NCBI GenBank assembly: GCA_963925605.1
Contig: CAWURY010000001.1
Coordinates: forward strand, 1-64,000
Reading direction: 5' to 3'
Length of the DNA: 64,000 nucleotides
Origin: Porticoccus sp963925605
GTDB lineage: Bacteria > Pseudomonadota > Gammaproteobacteria > Pseudomonadales > Porticoccaceae
In this document: positions 17,244 to 26,339 of the stretch, piece by piece
How positions within the stretch are numbered: position 1 is the stretch's first letter
Layout of the letters: the number at the start of each line of letters is the position of its first letter
Translations under genes and position numbers: made by a program
Notes under the pieces: generated by a model
The model's input: only the letters and a program-made list of their open reading frames with translations
The model's database searches: none
Told to the model about the DNA's origin: nothing

Positions 17244-18287
17244 TTAATTCAATTTCCCTGTGATCGATGGACTACCAGCGCCTAGCATTAGGCCTATCCA
17301 ACGGGTATTTTGATCATTCTCTAGAGCAATTTTTATCATAATTGTTAGGGGTACTGAGAGTAGCATTCCGACAGGACCTAAAATCCATCCCCAAAAAACC
17401 AATGATAAAAATACAACCAAAGGTGATAAGTTAAGACTTCTGCCTATCAGGCGTGGTTCCAATACATTGCCAATCAGAACATTGATTGCCAGATAACTTG
17501 CGGCTACCAATCCAGCTGTTAATGGTCCCAATTGTATTAGAGCTAGTAAAATTGGCGGGATCGCCGCAATAATAGGCCCAACTGTAGGAATAAAATTCAG
17601 CAAGAATGCAATCAGTCCCCACACGACAGGATAATCAACACCCAATTGCCACAAAATAATTGTAACCAAACCTCCGGTCAGCAGGCTTAAAAGTGACTTA
17701 ATTCCTAAGTAGCTATGTACGCTATCTAAAAAATGCGTTAACCCATCATTGGCTAATTTATTAGAGCTTCTTGCAAGCTGCAGTTTTTCGCTAAATCCGA
17801 CCTCTTCAGCCAATATAAAAATTACAGTCAATAAAATCATAAACGTATTAGTCAATACACTCCCAAAAGATGTCAGTGTATTGCCTGCAATCTGCATAAT
17901 GGCGCCAGGATTAAAACTTTCTCGCATCTGGCCAGCATTGAACGTTAGGCCAAAATTACTTAACCAATGCAGCAATACTGCGCTCATCTCTTGAAGCCTG
18001 TATTCATATCCTGGTAAATTTTTTCTAAAATCACCTACAGATGATCCTACCAGCACACCGATCAACCAGCTTATCAAAACTACACAGCCCGTAATTAAAC
18101 AAATAGACAGACCACTTGGTACTTTTTTTGCTTTAAGCCAAGATAAAAGAGGGGAGAAAATGAGGGCTATAAACACTGATAGAAAAAAAGGCACTAGTAG
18201 CGTTTCTGCCATTTTAACTCCAGCAACTACTACAACAAAAGCAGCGGCAGTTAAAAGGCCTTTTGTAAACGGTGAAGATTCTTTCAT
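17244..18287 (-). CDS. AI-2E family (PerM/TqsA-type) membrane transporter
   Basis: A 347-residue membrane protein of the AI-2E transporter family, with two or three N-terminal spans (residues 9-75), a central soluble part and a C-terminal group of spans. The LLNFIPTVGPIIAAIPPILLAL and VLEPRLIGRSLNLSPLVVFLSLVFWGWILGP blocks are diagnostic. Some members export autoinducer-2, others act as Na+/H+ antiporters, so substrate is open. Its ATG overlaps the stop of an upstream 83-residue gene (ATGA). Confidence 0.88.
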   Translation of the reverse strand: MKESSPFTKGLLTAAAFVVVVAGVKMAETLLVPFFLSVFIALIFSPLLSWLKAKKVPSGLSICLITGCVVLISWLIGVLVGSSVGDFRKNLPGYEYRLQEMSAVLLHWLSNFGLTFNAGQMRESFNPGAIMQIAGNTLTSFGSVLTNTFMILLTVIFILAEEVGFSEKLQLARSSNKLANDGLTHFLDSVHSYLGIKSLLSLLTGGLVTIILWQLGVDYPVVWGLIAFLLNFIPTVGPIIAAIPPILLALIQLGPLTAGLVAASYLAINVLIGNVLEPRLIGRSLNLSPLVVFLSLVFWGWILGPVGMLLSVPLTIMIKIALENDQNTRWIGLMLGAGSPSITGKLN

Positions 18288-18535
18288 ACATTTGTTTCCA
18301 ATAGCTCTATTAATAGTTTTTTTATTTTCTTAATTCCCTTCTTTGTAAGAAGGTCGTCTGGATTATCTATGCCCTCAACTTTATTTATAACTTGGCAACG
18401 CAAGCGAATGTTTTCTAGTTGTTTATTATGCCTAATCGGAAGCTCAAGAAACACCTCCCAATCATTAGTGGTAGCATTGTCATTTACAACTAATCTTAAT
18501 AGCTCAACAATATTTTCCTTCTTTAGGCGATACAC
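18284..18535 (-). CDS. Small hypothetical protein coupled to the AI-2E transporter
   Basis: An 83-residue soluble, charged and probably helical protein (MYRLKKENIVELLRLVV, then FLELPIRHNKQLENIRLRCQ and KKGIKKIKKLLIELLE). The family is not recognised. Its stop overlaps the transporter start as ATGA, so the two are co-translated. That suggests a functional link, but no role can be stated. It could instead be a free regulatory protein using the same transcript. Confidence 0.6.
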   Translation of the reverse strand: MYRLKKENIVELLRLVVNDNATTNDWEVFLELPIRHNKQLENIRLRCQVINKVEGIDNPDDLLTKKGIKKIKKLLIELLETNV

Positions 18536-18730
18536 GGGAGGGCCAAATGTGTAAAAAAATTAGAACGACTATTAGAATAAAAATAAAAGTAGCAAATAAA
18601 GTCGACAAGAAGCTCAAAAAATCCGCCAATTTTTAAAAACAGTAATAAAATTTACAACAAAAGATATGTTTTGACTATCAGTTAATTTTCAACCTATTAC
18701 CGTTGAAAGAGATAATTATTTTTGTGTGCA

Positions 18731-20317
18731 TCAGAGTTCTCTTATAGCGCTAAACCTAAGATCTGGATATCTCTCCTCTGCTAGAGCCAGGTTAATTCTA
18801 GTAGATGCAAGATAGGTTAGATAGCCGCCGCCATCCAACGCCACGCCATCTGGAACTTTTCTTTTTATTTCTTCTATTTTTTGAACGTCATCAGCCTCTA
18901 TCCATCGGGCCGTATGCACATTTACTGGTTCATAAATTGCTTCCACACCATACTCATCTTTGAGCCGGAAGGTGACTACATCAAATTGTAGCTGTCCTAC
19001 TGCACCAACAATAATGTCATTATTATTTAGCGGGAAAAAAACCTGAGTACTGCCTTCTTCAGATAACTGCTTGATACCTTTCTGTAATTGTTTCATTTTT
19101 AATGGATCACGTAGTCGGATGCGCCTGAAAAGTTCTGGAGAAAAATAGGGAATACCGGTAAACTTAATGCTCTCCCCAGTGGTAAATGTATCACCTATCT
19201 GGATAGTGCCGTGGTTATGTAGCCCAATAATATCTCCGGCCACCGCTTCATCTAGCGACACTCTCTCTCCCGCTTTAAAACCAACAGCATCGGAAATACG
19301 CAAATCTTTTTTCTGCCTAACATGGTGAACTCTCATTCCTTTGGTATATTTGCCTGAGCAAATGCGCATAAAAGCTATTCGGTCTCGATGTTTTGGATCC
19401 ATATTGGCTTGTATTTTAAAAACAAACCCAGAAAATTCTTCCTCGCTCGCAGCTACATTTCGTTCTATTGCGGCCCTAAATTGGGGGGGTGGAGCTAAGT
19501 CCACAAAGCTATCCAACATTTCTCTTATACCAAAATTAGCCAATGCTGTACCAAAAAATACAGGGGCTAACTGTCCTCTCAAAAACATTTCCATATCAAA
19601 AGGATTTGTAGCGCCTTTCACAAGCTCTATCTCCTCCCTAACACTTACAGCCAAGTAATCCAAAAAATCACTTGCTTCATCCGAATAAAGACCTTCTATC
19701 CTCAAATCGTTAGGAATAATACTTCCCTGACCTTGCTGGAAAACATGTATTGTATCCGCACGAAGATTGTACACACCCTTAAAATCCCTGCCACAACCAA
19801 TAGGCCAATTAATTGGAGCGCAGCTGATCTTTAGCACTGTCTCTATTTCATCTAACAGGTCAATCGGGTTGCGTATCTCACGATCCATTTTGTTTATGAA
19901 GGCTATTATTGGGGTGTCTCTTAATCGGCATACATCCATCAATTTGATCGTACGCTGCTCTACGCCTTTTGCGCCATCAATAACCATTAATGCTGAGTCT
20001 ACCGCTGTTAACGTACGATAGGTGTCTTCAGAAAAATCTTCATGCCCCGGAGTATCGAGTAAGTTTACTATGCGACCCTTATAAGGAAACTGCATGACAG
20101 AAGATGTTACAGAAATACCCCGATCTTTCTCCATCTGCATCCAGTCAGAGGTTACATGTCTATCGCTTTTCCTGCTTTTGACTGTTCCGGCAACCTTAAT
20201 CAGATTTCCAAACAATAAAAGTTTTTCAGTAATCGTGGTCTTACCTGCATCAGGGTGAGAAATTATCGCAAAGGTTCTTCTTAGCCTCACCTCTTCAGAA
20301 ATTAAATTTGATGGCAT
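18731..20317 (-). CDS. prfC: Peptide chain release factor 3
   Basis: GTPase of 528 residues that recycles RF1/RF2 from the ribosome after termination. The G domain has G1 SHPDAGKTTITEKLL, G3 DTPGHEDFSEDTYRTL and G4 INKMDRE; the C-terminal part has the RF3-specific EGSTQVFFPLNNNDIIVGAVG. Length matches E. coli. It stands alone on the minus strand, with 195 bp of gene-free sequence downstream and 170 bp upstream. Confidence 0.97.
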   Translation of the reverse strand: MPSNLISEEVRLRRTFAIISHPDAGKTTITEKLLLFGNLIKVAGTVKSRKSDRHVTSDWMQMEKDRGISVTSSVMQFPYKGRIVNLLDTPGHEDFSEDTYRTLTAVDSALMVIDGAKGVEQRTIKLMDVCRLRDTPIIAFINKMDREIRNPIDLLDEIETVLKISCAPINWPIGCGRDFKGVYNLRADTIHVFQQGQGSIIPNDLRIEGLYSDEASDFLDYLAVSVREEIELVKGATNPFDMEMFLRGQLAPVFFGTALANFGIREMLDSFVDLAPPPQFRAAIERNVAASEEEFSGFVFKIQANMDPKHRDRIAFMRICSGKYTKGMRVHHVRQKKDLRISDAVGFKAGERVSLDEAVAGDIIGLHNHGTIQIGDTFTTGESIKFTGIPYFSPELFRRIRLRDPLKMKQLQKGIKQLSEEGSTQVFFPLNNNDIIVGAVGQLQFDVVTFRLKDEYGVEAIYEPVNVHTARWIEADDVQKIEEIKRKVPDGVALDGGGYLTYLASTRINLALAEERYPDLRFSAIREL

Positions 20318-20487
20318 TTTCTATTTTCCTTTGATGCAAAAATAAGCGTACATAAAAAATTAATACAGTTTTGTGGCTACCATTGAAACGGTTTGAAATT
20401 ATACACAGATTACCAAGGAAATAGTGTTACTGAGCTGCATCTTAAAATAGCAGGTACAAAAATCCTGTGTGAAATTTGGCGATATTT

Positions 20488-21135
20488 TTACAGCAATAGT
20501 TGCCAACAAGGATCTGAACGAAACCATCCGGCTATCGAGAAACGACTTTTCTTGCTATCTAGCACCTCATGATAGACTTCTTGACTCAAAAAAATGGCAA
20601 CAGTGCCAAAAACAGGTGCAACCCTCACTGTAATCTCTTCAGGCTGATTACCGTATATAAGTAACTCGCCTCCATCCGCTGCCAGCCAGTCTTTATTTGT
20701 ATAGACTACAATTGATAGCACTCTATTTGATTTCCCCCTAAAAGAATCTTTATGCTTGGCATAAAACCCATCTTTACCATAATAAGAAAAATGACTCTCA
20801 AATGAAGACAATCCTAGAAATAATCGTCTGTTCAGGTAGTCTTGAAGCAATGATACCCACTTAAGCCATTCTTTCTCGGCATCAGTAGAACCGGTAATCC
20901 AGGCGATCTTATCGGTACGCACGGATCTATCTAGCGTGTGATCGCCCGCTCTTCCAACCCCAGCATTTACAAACAACATTGGAGGCATTAACTCTAACTG
21001 CATAGAGAGCTGCGCAAGAAATCCTGATGTGAGCTTATTGGTTTGAACACTGTAGCCATTTGAAAAGAGATCGCCTGCTATTGTTTCAAATAAAATATCT
21101 CGGTCATTTCCACCTATATCTTTATTTATCTTAAT
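20488..21135 (-). CDS. 2OG-Fe(II) oxygenase family protein, probable non-canonical start
   Basis: Fe(II)/2-oxoglutarate-dependent dioxygenase-like protein. The iron facial triad is visible as the HxD in YAKHKDSF and the distal His in EVYHEVLD, with the 2OG-binding Arg in SRFSIAGWFR. The first in-frame ATG (21003) would remove residues that belong to the family N-terminus: upstream of it the same frame reads FETIAGDLFSNGYSVQTNKL and stays open to the rimI stop. I therefore place the start at ATT 21135, nine bases after GGAG; this is uncertain. An out-of-frame ATG (21091 region) might mean a frameshift. The substrate is unknown. Confidence 0.7.
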   Translation of the reverse strand: MKINKDIGGNDRDILFETIAGDLFSNGYSVQTNKLTSGFLAQLSMQLELMPPMLFVNAGVGRAGDHTLDRSVRTDKIAWITGSTDAEKEWLKWVSLLQDYLNRRLFLGLSSFESHFSYYGKDGFYAKHKDSFRGKSNRVLSIVVYTNKDWLAADGGELLIYGNQPEEITVRVAPVFGTVAIFLSQEVYHEVLDSKKSRFSIAGWFRSDPCWQLLL

Positions 21136-21138
21136 AAC

Positions 21139-21594
21139 CTACAACTCCATAGCCATTAATAGGGCATCTTCGGATTTTAATGGGGTCTGGTAATAATTTT
21201 TTCTTTGGCATACCTCAACAAACCCAATATTTTCATACAAGGAAATTGCACCAGCATTGCTAACTCTTACTTCCAAGAAAAATCTTTGTGCATCTTCCGA
21301 AACAATAGCAATCAAATGCTCGAGGAAATAACGCCCATAGCCTTTGTTTTGATGTTCAGGATGAACAGCAATGTTAAGGATTTCAGCTTCATCAATAACA
21401 ATACTATAAATCGTATAGCCTACAACATGGCCATCTAAAGTAAGAGTCAAGCAATGATGCTTCTCGTAGCTGTCAATAAACTGCCTTTCCTGCCAAGGGT
21501 AAGGAGTAGCCTTTTGTTCAATCTGAACAACATCAGGCACATCAGAGAGTGCCATAGGACGTATATTTAAAAGATTTATTTTCAAAGTATGCAC
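21139..21594 (-). CDS. rimI: Ribosomal protein S18 alanine N-acetyltransferase
   Basis: GNAT-family acetyltransferase of 151 residues that acetylates the N-terminal Ala of S18. Blocks NIRPMALSDVPDVVQIEQ, EAEILNIAVHPEHQNKGYGRYFLEHLI (acetyl-CoA P-loop QNKGYG) and FLEVRVSNAGAISLYENIGF are typical of RimI. It follows the holD-like gene by 11 nt, reproducing the holD-rimI pair of E. coli. The product's target, rpsR, is encoded elsewhere in the window. Confidence 0.9.
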   Translation of the reverse strand: MHTLKINLLNIRPMALSDVPDVVQIEQKATPYPWQERQFIDSYEKHHCLTLTLDGHVVGYTIYSIVIDEAEILNIAVHPEHQNKGYGRYFLEHLIAIVSEDAQRFFLEVRVSNAGAISLYENIGFVEVCQRKNYYQTPLKSEDALLMAMEL

Positions 21595-21605
21595 TTAGCA
21601 GTTAT

Positions 21606-22205
21606 TTAATTTGTCTTTACCAGGGATTGAATAGCTTCCCATACTTCTAGCTTCGCTGAAGGATCTTTTAAAATTTCTTGCAGACTTTTAACAACAAAAG
21701 CATTTACCGCACCTTTTATTTTCATGGTTCCACCTAAAGTATCTGCATAAGTTTTTTCTGTGGAAGAGAACAACTCAAACGCTATCTTTCCCATAAGCAG
21801 CACACTAGTTTTGCCTGTACGGGTATCAATATAAGCTGACATCATTTTTCGAGCATCAGATTTATCTTGAATGCCATCTTTCTCGACAGGCCAGTCAATT
21901 AGGTCAGCACGTGGTAAACTGCTAGCAAGACATCCTACACTACGCAAAATATTAGCGAGCAATTGGCACTGATCATCGCTAGGCTTAGCATCGACATCTA
22001 ACTCGTTAAAAATCAAAAGTTCATCGCAGGGTTGCCAGCATGCCAGCCGAAAATTCAAGGACGCAGCAAACGCTCTATTTGTACTGTCTGTTGGCGCTGT
22101 ATTTTTTTTTGGGGCTGATTTCGACACGTCAATCGTATTTATTTTGGATGAATACTGCGTTATATCTAAATTAGAAAGATACCAGTTACGCATCCCTGTA
22201 TTCAC
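21606..22205 (-). CDS. holD: Probable DNA polymerase III psi subunit (HolD-like)
   Basis: A 199-residue protein. Its N-terminus MRNWYLSNLDITQYS resembles the E. coli HolD start (R-D-W-x-L-x2-L-x-I-T-Q-x-S), and the C-terminal PSAKLEVWEAIQSL resembles the HolD end. Position just before rimI is the same as in E. coli. The middle third is divergent and longer than in E. coli HolD (137 residues). Psi links the clamp loader to chi and SSB. The GTG at 22205 has AGGGG five bases upstream, overlapping the leuA stop; an ATG at 22193 is possible but has poor spacing. Confidence 0.65.
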   Translation of the reverse strand: MNTGMRNWYLSNLDITQYSSKINTIDVSKSAPKKNTAPTDSTNRAFAASLNFRLACWQPCDELLIFNELDVDAKPSDDQCQLLANILRSVGCLASSLPRADLIDWPVEKDGIQDKSDARKMMSAYIDTRTGKTSVLLMGKIAFELFSSTEKTYADTLGGTMKIKGAVNAFVVKSLQEILKDPSAKLEVWEAIQSLVKTN

Positions 22206-22213
22206 AAAAACCC

Positions 22214-23761
22214 CTAAACGCCATCTAGCTGAGGGTGTAAACGATCTGGATTTTGTATCAAATTAAGCGCATGCAGATAAGCTCTAACGCTAGCAACCAA
22301 AATATCAGTGTCAGCTCCCTGTCCATTCACAATACGGCCGCCTTTTTCTAGCCGCACAGTCACCTCACCTTGAGAGTCTGTTCCAGCAGTTACCGCATTT
22401 ACAGAATAAAGCTTAAGCTCTGTATCACTCTTCGCTAATTTTTCTATGGCCTTAAATGCGGCATCAACCGGGCCGTCTCCTTCAGACGAGGAGTCATACA
22501 GCTCACCTTTATACCTCAGTATAAGAGTCGCGCAAGGGGGTTGTCCTGTTTTTGAGATCACCTCTAAAGCTTCTAGCGTAATTTGGTCTCCATTCGAATC
22601 GTCCAGTTGTATTTCTGAAACAAGAGCCTGAAGATCCTCATCATATATTTCACGTTTTTTGTCCGCCAAATCTTTAAACTTAGCAAAAGCTTCATTCATT
22701 ACAGCCTTACTTTCAAAATGAGTTCCAAGCTCCTCAAGACGAGCCACAAAAGCTGCACGGCCAGAAAGCTTTCCTAGAACAATTTTATTGGTTTTTAACC
22801 CCACATCTTGAGCGCTCATAATTTCATAAGTTTCACGAAATTTCAGCACCCCATCTTGATGAATTCCTGACTCATGCGCAAAAGCGTTAGCACCAACAAT
22901 TGCCTTATTGGGCTGCACAGGAAACCCTGTGATGCTGGATACTAGTCGAGAAATTGAGGTAATTTGAGTTGTATCAATACGTGTTTCCACCGGAAAAATA
23001 TCTTTTCGCGTTTTTATTGCCATTACCACTTCTTCAAGGGCAGCATTACCTGCGCGCTCACCTAAACCATTAATAGTGCATTCTATTTGGCGGGCTCCTT
23101 TCATGACAGCTGCCAATGAATTTGATACAGCTAAACCAAGATCATTGTGGCAGTGCACAGAGAAAATCGCTTTATCTGAATTAGGTACAGCTTCAATCAA
23201 GCGACCAATAGTGTTTGCATACTCTTCTGGAAAGCCATAACCAACTGTATCTGGAAGATTAATAGTTGTTGCTCCAGCGCCAATAACACCCTCAATAACA
23301 CGGCACATAAAATCAAAATCTGAACGACTTGCATCTTCCAGAGAAAACTCCACATCATCTATTAAATTTCGAGCATACTTTACGGCGGATACAGCCTGCT
23401 CAAAAACTTGATCTGGGGTCATCTGAAGCTTATATTTCATATGGATTGGCGATGTTGCAATAAAGGTATGAATACGCCCTGAAGACGCTCCCTTCAAGGC
23501 CTCTGCAGCGCTTTCAATATCCTGGATCCTGGCACGAGCAAGACTGCAAACAGTGCTATTTTTAATCGTCTCAGCAATAGCTTTAACTGATGCAAAATCA
23601 CCGGGACTGGAAACAGCAAACCCTGCTTCAATGACATCAACTCGAAGTTTCTCTAAAGCTTTAGCCACTCTCAATTTTTCGTCCCTAGTCATAGATGCAC
23701 CAGGGCTTTGCTCCCCATCGCGTAGCGTTGTATCAAAAATTATTAATTTTTGTTTTTTCAT
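22214..23761 (-). CDS. leuA: 2-isopropylmalate synthase
   Basis: First enzyme of leucine synthesis, condensing acetyl-CoA with 2-oxoisovalerate; 515 residues, the long LeuA type with a C-terminal leucine-sensing domain. DTTLRDGEQSPGASM opens the TIM barrel, FSVHCHNDLGLAVSNSLAA holds the metal-binding HxH, and INGLGERAGNAALEEVVMA follows. The regulatory domain starts near residue 390. It starts one base after pssA and runs into the holD-rimI group, which places leucine synthesis on the same transcript as replication and ribosome modification genes. Confidence 0.96.
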   Translation of the reverse strand: MKKQKLIIFDTTLRDGEQSPGASMTRDEKLRVAKALEKLRVDVIEAGFAVSSPGDFASVKAIAETIKNSTVCSLARARIQDIESAAEALKGASSGRIHTFIATSPIHMKYKLQMTPDQVFEQAVSAVKYARNLIDDVEFSLEDASRSDFDFMCRVIEGVIGAGATTINLPDTVGYGFPEEYANTIGRLIEAVPNSDKAIFSVHCHNDLGLAVSNSLAAVMKGARQIECTINGLGERAGNAALEEVVMAIKTRKDIFPVETRIDTTQITSISRLVSSITGFPVQPNKAIVGANAFAHESGIHQDGVLKFRETYEIMSAQDVGLKTNKIVLGKLSGRAAFVARLEELGTHFESKAVMNEAFAKFKDLADKKREIYDEDLQALVSEIQLDDSNGDQITLEALEVISKTGQPPCATLILRYKGELYDSSSEGDGPVDAAFKAIEKLAKSDTELKLYSVNAVTAGTDSQGEVTVRLEKGGRIVNGQGADTDILVASVRAYLHALNLIQNPDRLHPQLDGV

Positions 23762-23762
23762 G

Positions 23763-24563
23763 TCACACCTTTACCCCGTAAATCTTACCTTTTAGCCATA
23801 ATACTGGGGCTGAAAAACTATACACTAGGGCAAAAATAAATAGAATTCGAGGCGGATCAATTATCACCACAATAAGACCCATTACCACAGAAAAAATCAC
23901 CACGAAAGGCACCTTTCCTTTGAGATCAAGCTCTTTCAGGCCACGATAGTGGAAATTAGAAACCATCAAGAAGCCAGCCAAAGCCGTTACTGCTGCTACC
24001 AGAAATGCTAACTCGCTTGTTAGCTCCACCTCATAACTACACCAGATCAGAGATGCTATCAACGCAGCTGCTGCAGGGCTTGGAATTCCAATAAAACAAC
24101 CGTTTTTAGATGGGTCAATTTGAGTATTAAAACGAGCAAGTCTGAGCGCTGCACATGAGGCATAAATAAAAGCAGCAGCCCAGCCAATACGCCCTATTTC
24201 ATTAAGTATCCAGCTAAAAGCTAGGACTGCTGGCGCTACGCCAAAAGAGACCATATCAGAAAGACTGTCATACTGAAGGCCAAACTCACTAGTTGTGTTT
24301 GTCATGCGCGCTACGGTTCCATCCAGGACATCAAAAATCATTGCAATAAAAATTGCAATCGAAGCTGCCTCAAATTTTCCATCCATTCCTGCAAGAATTG
24401 CATAAAAACCAGCGAACATAGCCCCAGTAGTAAAAAGATTAGGCAGGAGATAAACACCTCTATGTCTAATCTTTACCTGTTCGAGAGGCAATCTATCGCC
24501 CCCGGTCACCGAGGATGGTTCACCGATACTTGATGTATTATTTTGACCTTCAATATCGACCAT
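23763..24563 (-). CDS. pssA: CDP-diacylglycerol-serine O-phosphatidyltransferase
   Basis: Membrane-bound phosphatidylserine synthase (subclass II) of 266 residues, the first step to phosphatidylethanolamine. The CDP-alcohol signature appears as DGTVARMTNTTSEFGLQYDSLSD (about residues 99-121) with flanking spans; YLLPNLFTTGAMFAGF is the usual beginning of the core. The 35-residue polar N-terminus is poorly conserved. Placement after ilvC copies the ilv-pssA order of Pseudomonas. Confidence 0.92.
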   Translation of the reverse strand: MVDIEGQNNTSSIGEPSSVTGGDRLPLEQVKIRHRGVYLLPNLFTTGAMFAGFYAILAGMDGKFEAASIAIFIAMIFDVLDGTVARMTNTTSEFGLQYDSLSDMVSFGVAPAVLAFSWILNEIGRIGWAAAFIYASCAALRLARFNTQIDPSKNGCFIGIPSPAAAALIASLIWCSYEVELTSELAFLVAAVTALAGFLMVSNFHYRGLKELDLKGKVPFVVIFSVVMGLIVVIIDPPRILFIFALVYSFSAPVLWLKGKIYGVKV

Positions 24564-24706
24564 AGCTAATCCTTCGGTATGTAATACAAAAGCCTACTTT
24601 GTCTTTTTGACTGTATCCATGTGGTATATTATCCAACAATTCTAACTTCTACCCTAGCGTTCAATACATTAAAGATAACATTACATCGAACACTAAAGCA
24701 TGGGAT

Positions 24707-24731
24707 AAAAAACCGCGCTTTAGCGTGACCA
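24707..24731 (-). terminator. Possible terminator after ilvC
   Basis: On the minus strand CACGC-TAAA-GCGCG (one A-C mismatch) is followed by GTTTTTTA. The stem is weak, so some read-through into pssA-leuA is likely. Confidence 0.4.
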
Positions 24732-24754
24732 ATTAAGCGATTACTTAAAGCCGA

Positions 24755-25771
24755 CTAGTTCTTATCTTTGTCTACCAACTGATTGGCTGTAATCCATGGC
24801 ATCATAGAGCGCAACTTAGCGCCAGTTTGTTCGATAGGATGCGCTGCATTGTTACGACGATATGCCGTCATAGAAGGATAGTTCATTGCTCCTTCTGTAA
24901 TAAACATTTTTGCGTATTCGCCATTTTGGATACGCTTTAGGGCATTACGCATAGCCTTGCGAGATTGGTCATTAATAATTTCCGGGCCAGTGACATACTC
25001 CCCATATTCTGCATTGTTAGATATAGAATAGTTCATATTAGCAATGCCTCCCTCATACATGAGATCAACGATCAGCTTGAGTTCATGTAAACACTCAAAA
25101 TAAGCCATTTCAGGGGCATATCCAGCCTCCACTAATGTTTCGAAGCCAGCTTTCACCAACTCAACCGCCCCTCCACAAAGGACCGCCTGCTCTCCAAATA
25201 AATCTGTTTCGGTTTCATCTTTAAATGTAGTTTCAATGATACCTGTCCGTCCTCCACCAATACCGGATGCATAAGACATAGCTACATCTCTTGCCTTGCC
25301 TGAAGCATCTTGATAAATTGCAACTAGATCAGGAATACCGCCGCCTTTAGTGAACTCATTACGAACTGTATGCCCAGGGGCCTTAGGCGCAATCATAATT
25401 ACATCTAAATCCTTGCGAGGCACAACCTGATTGTAGTGGATTGAAAAGCCATGAGCGAAAGCCATGGTGGCCCCCTTCTTAAGGTTTGGCTCAATTTCAT
25501 CTTTATAGAGATGTGACTGAAATTCGTCCGGGGTAAGAATCATCACTAGATCTGCTCCAGCAACAGCCTCGGGAACATTCTTTACGGTTAATCCAGATTT
25601 CTCGGCTTTAGTAGCAGAGAGCGAACCAGGGCGAAGCCCTACGGTGACATCGACACCAGAATCTTTTAGATTCAAGGCATGCGCATGGCCTTGTGAGCCA
25701 TACCCAATAATGGAAACTTTCATACCCTGAATAATTGAGAGATTACAGTCTTTATCGTAAGAAACTTGCAT
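24755..25771 (-). CDS. ilvC: Ketol-acid reductoisomerase (NADP+)
   Basis: Class I enzyme of 338 residues that rearranges and reduces acetohydroxy acids in valine and isoleucine synthesis. The Rossmann motif is GYGSQGHAHALNLKDSG, followed by VTVGLRPGS, whose Arg/Ser region favours NADPH. The knotted C-terminal domain has ETDLFGEQAVLCGG and FECLHELKLIVDLMYEGG with Mg2+ ligands. It lies 76 nt after ilvN. Confidence 0.97.
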   Translation of the reverse strand: MQVSYDKDCNLSIIQGMKVSIIGYGSQGHAHALNLKDSGVDVTVGLRPGSLSATKAEKSGLTVKNVPEAVAGADLVMILTPDEFQSHLYKDEIEPNLKKGATMAFAHGFSIHYNQVVPRKDLDVIMIAPKAPGHTVRNEFTKGGGIPDLVAIYQDASGKARDVAMSYASGIGGGRTGIIETTFKDETETDLFGEQAVLCGGAVELVKAGFETLVEAGYAPEMAYFECLHELKLIVDLMYEGGIANMNYSISNNAEYGEYVTGPEIINDQSRKAMRNALKRIQNGEYAKMFITEGAMNYPSMTAYRRNNAAHPIEQTGAKLRSMMPWITANQLVDKDKN

Positions 25772-25847
25772 ATTTTTATCCTATATTTTTTATAAAACAA
25801 ATAGTTATATTTTATGGAGTGTCTGTAAAAATCATACTATAAATCAA

Positions 25848-26339
25848 TCATACCTTCAGTATTTTTTCACCACGAGCTAGCCCAGAAACGCCTGATCTAA
25901 CCAACTCAAGGATAACTGCATAATTAATAGCCTCAAGAAAGGCATCAAGCTTATCGCTGCTGCCCACAAGCTGTAGTGTATATGCGTTCACATTTACATC
26001 GACTACTTGGCCACGAAAAATATCTATACAGTGATTAATTTCTGCTCTTTGAGCCTCATTTGCTTTTACTTTTACTAGCATTAATTCTCGTTCAATATGA
26101 GGGCCTTCAATCAAATCCACGACTTTTATTACATCTATTAATCTATTTAAGTGCTTGGTGATCTGCTCAATCACTTGATCATTCCCATGCGTAGTAAGCG
26201 TTAGTCTAGATAAGGTCAAATCATCAGTTGGGGCAACATTAAGCGTATCAATGTTATAGCCTCTCTGTGAAAATAATCCAACTACTCTAGATAGAGCGCC
26301 CGGTTCATTTTCCATTAATACTGAGATTATATGTCTCAT
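25848..26339 (-). CDS. ilvN: Acetolactate synthase small (regulatory) subunit
   Basis: Regulatory partner of IlvB, 163 residues, with an N-terminal ACT domain that binds valine (RHIISVLMENEPGALSRVVG, RGYNIDTLNVAPTDD) and a C-terminal domain. Its ATG shares one base with the ilvB stop (TGATG), so synthesis of the two subunits is coupled. The frame extends 9 codons upstream, inside ilvB, and those residues are not family-like. This length and type correspond to IlvH/IlvN of the AHAS III-like class. Confidence 0.94.
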   Translation of the reverse strand: MRHIISVLMENEPGALSRVVGLFSQRGYNIDTLNVAPTDDLTLSRLTLTTHGNDQVIEQITKHLNRLIDVIKVVDLIEGPHIERELMLVKVKANEAQRAEINHCIDIFRGQVVDVNVNAYTLQLVGSSDKLDAFLEAINYAVILELVRSGVSGLARGEKILKV

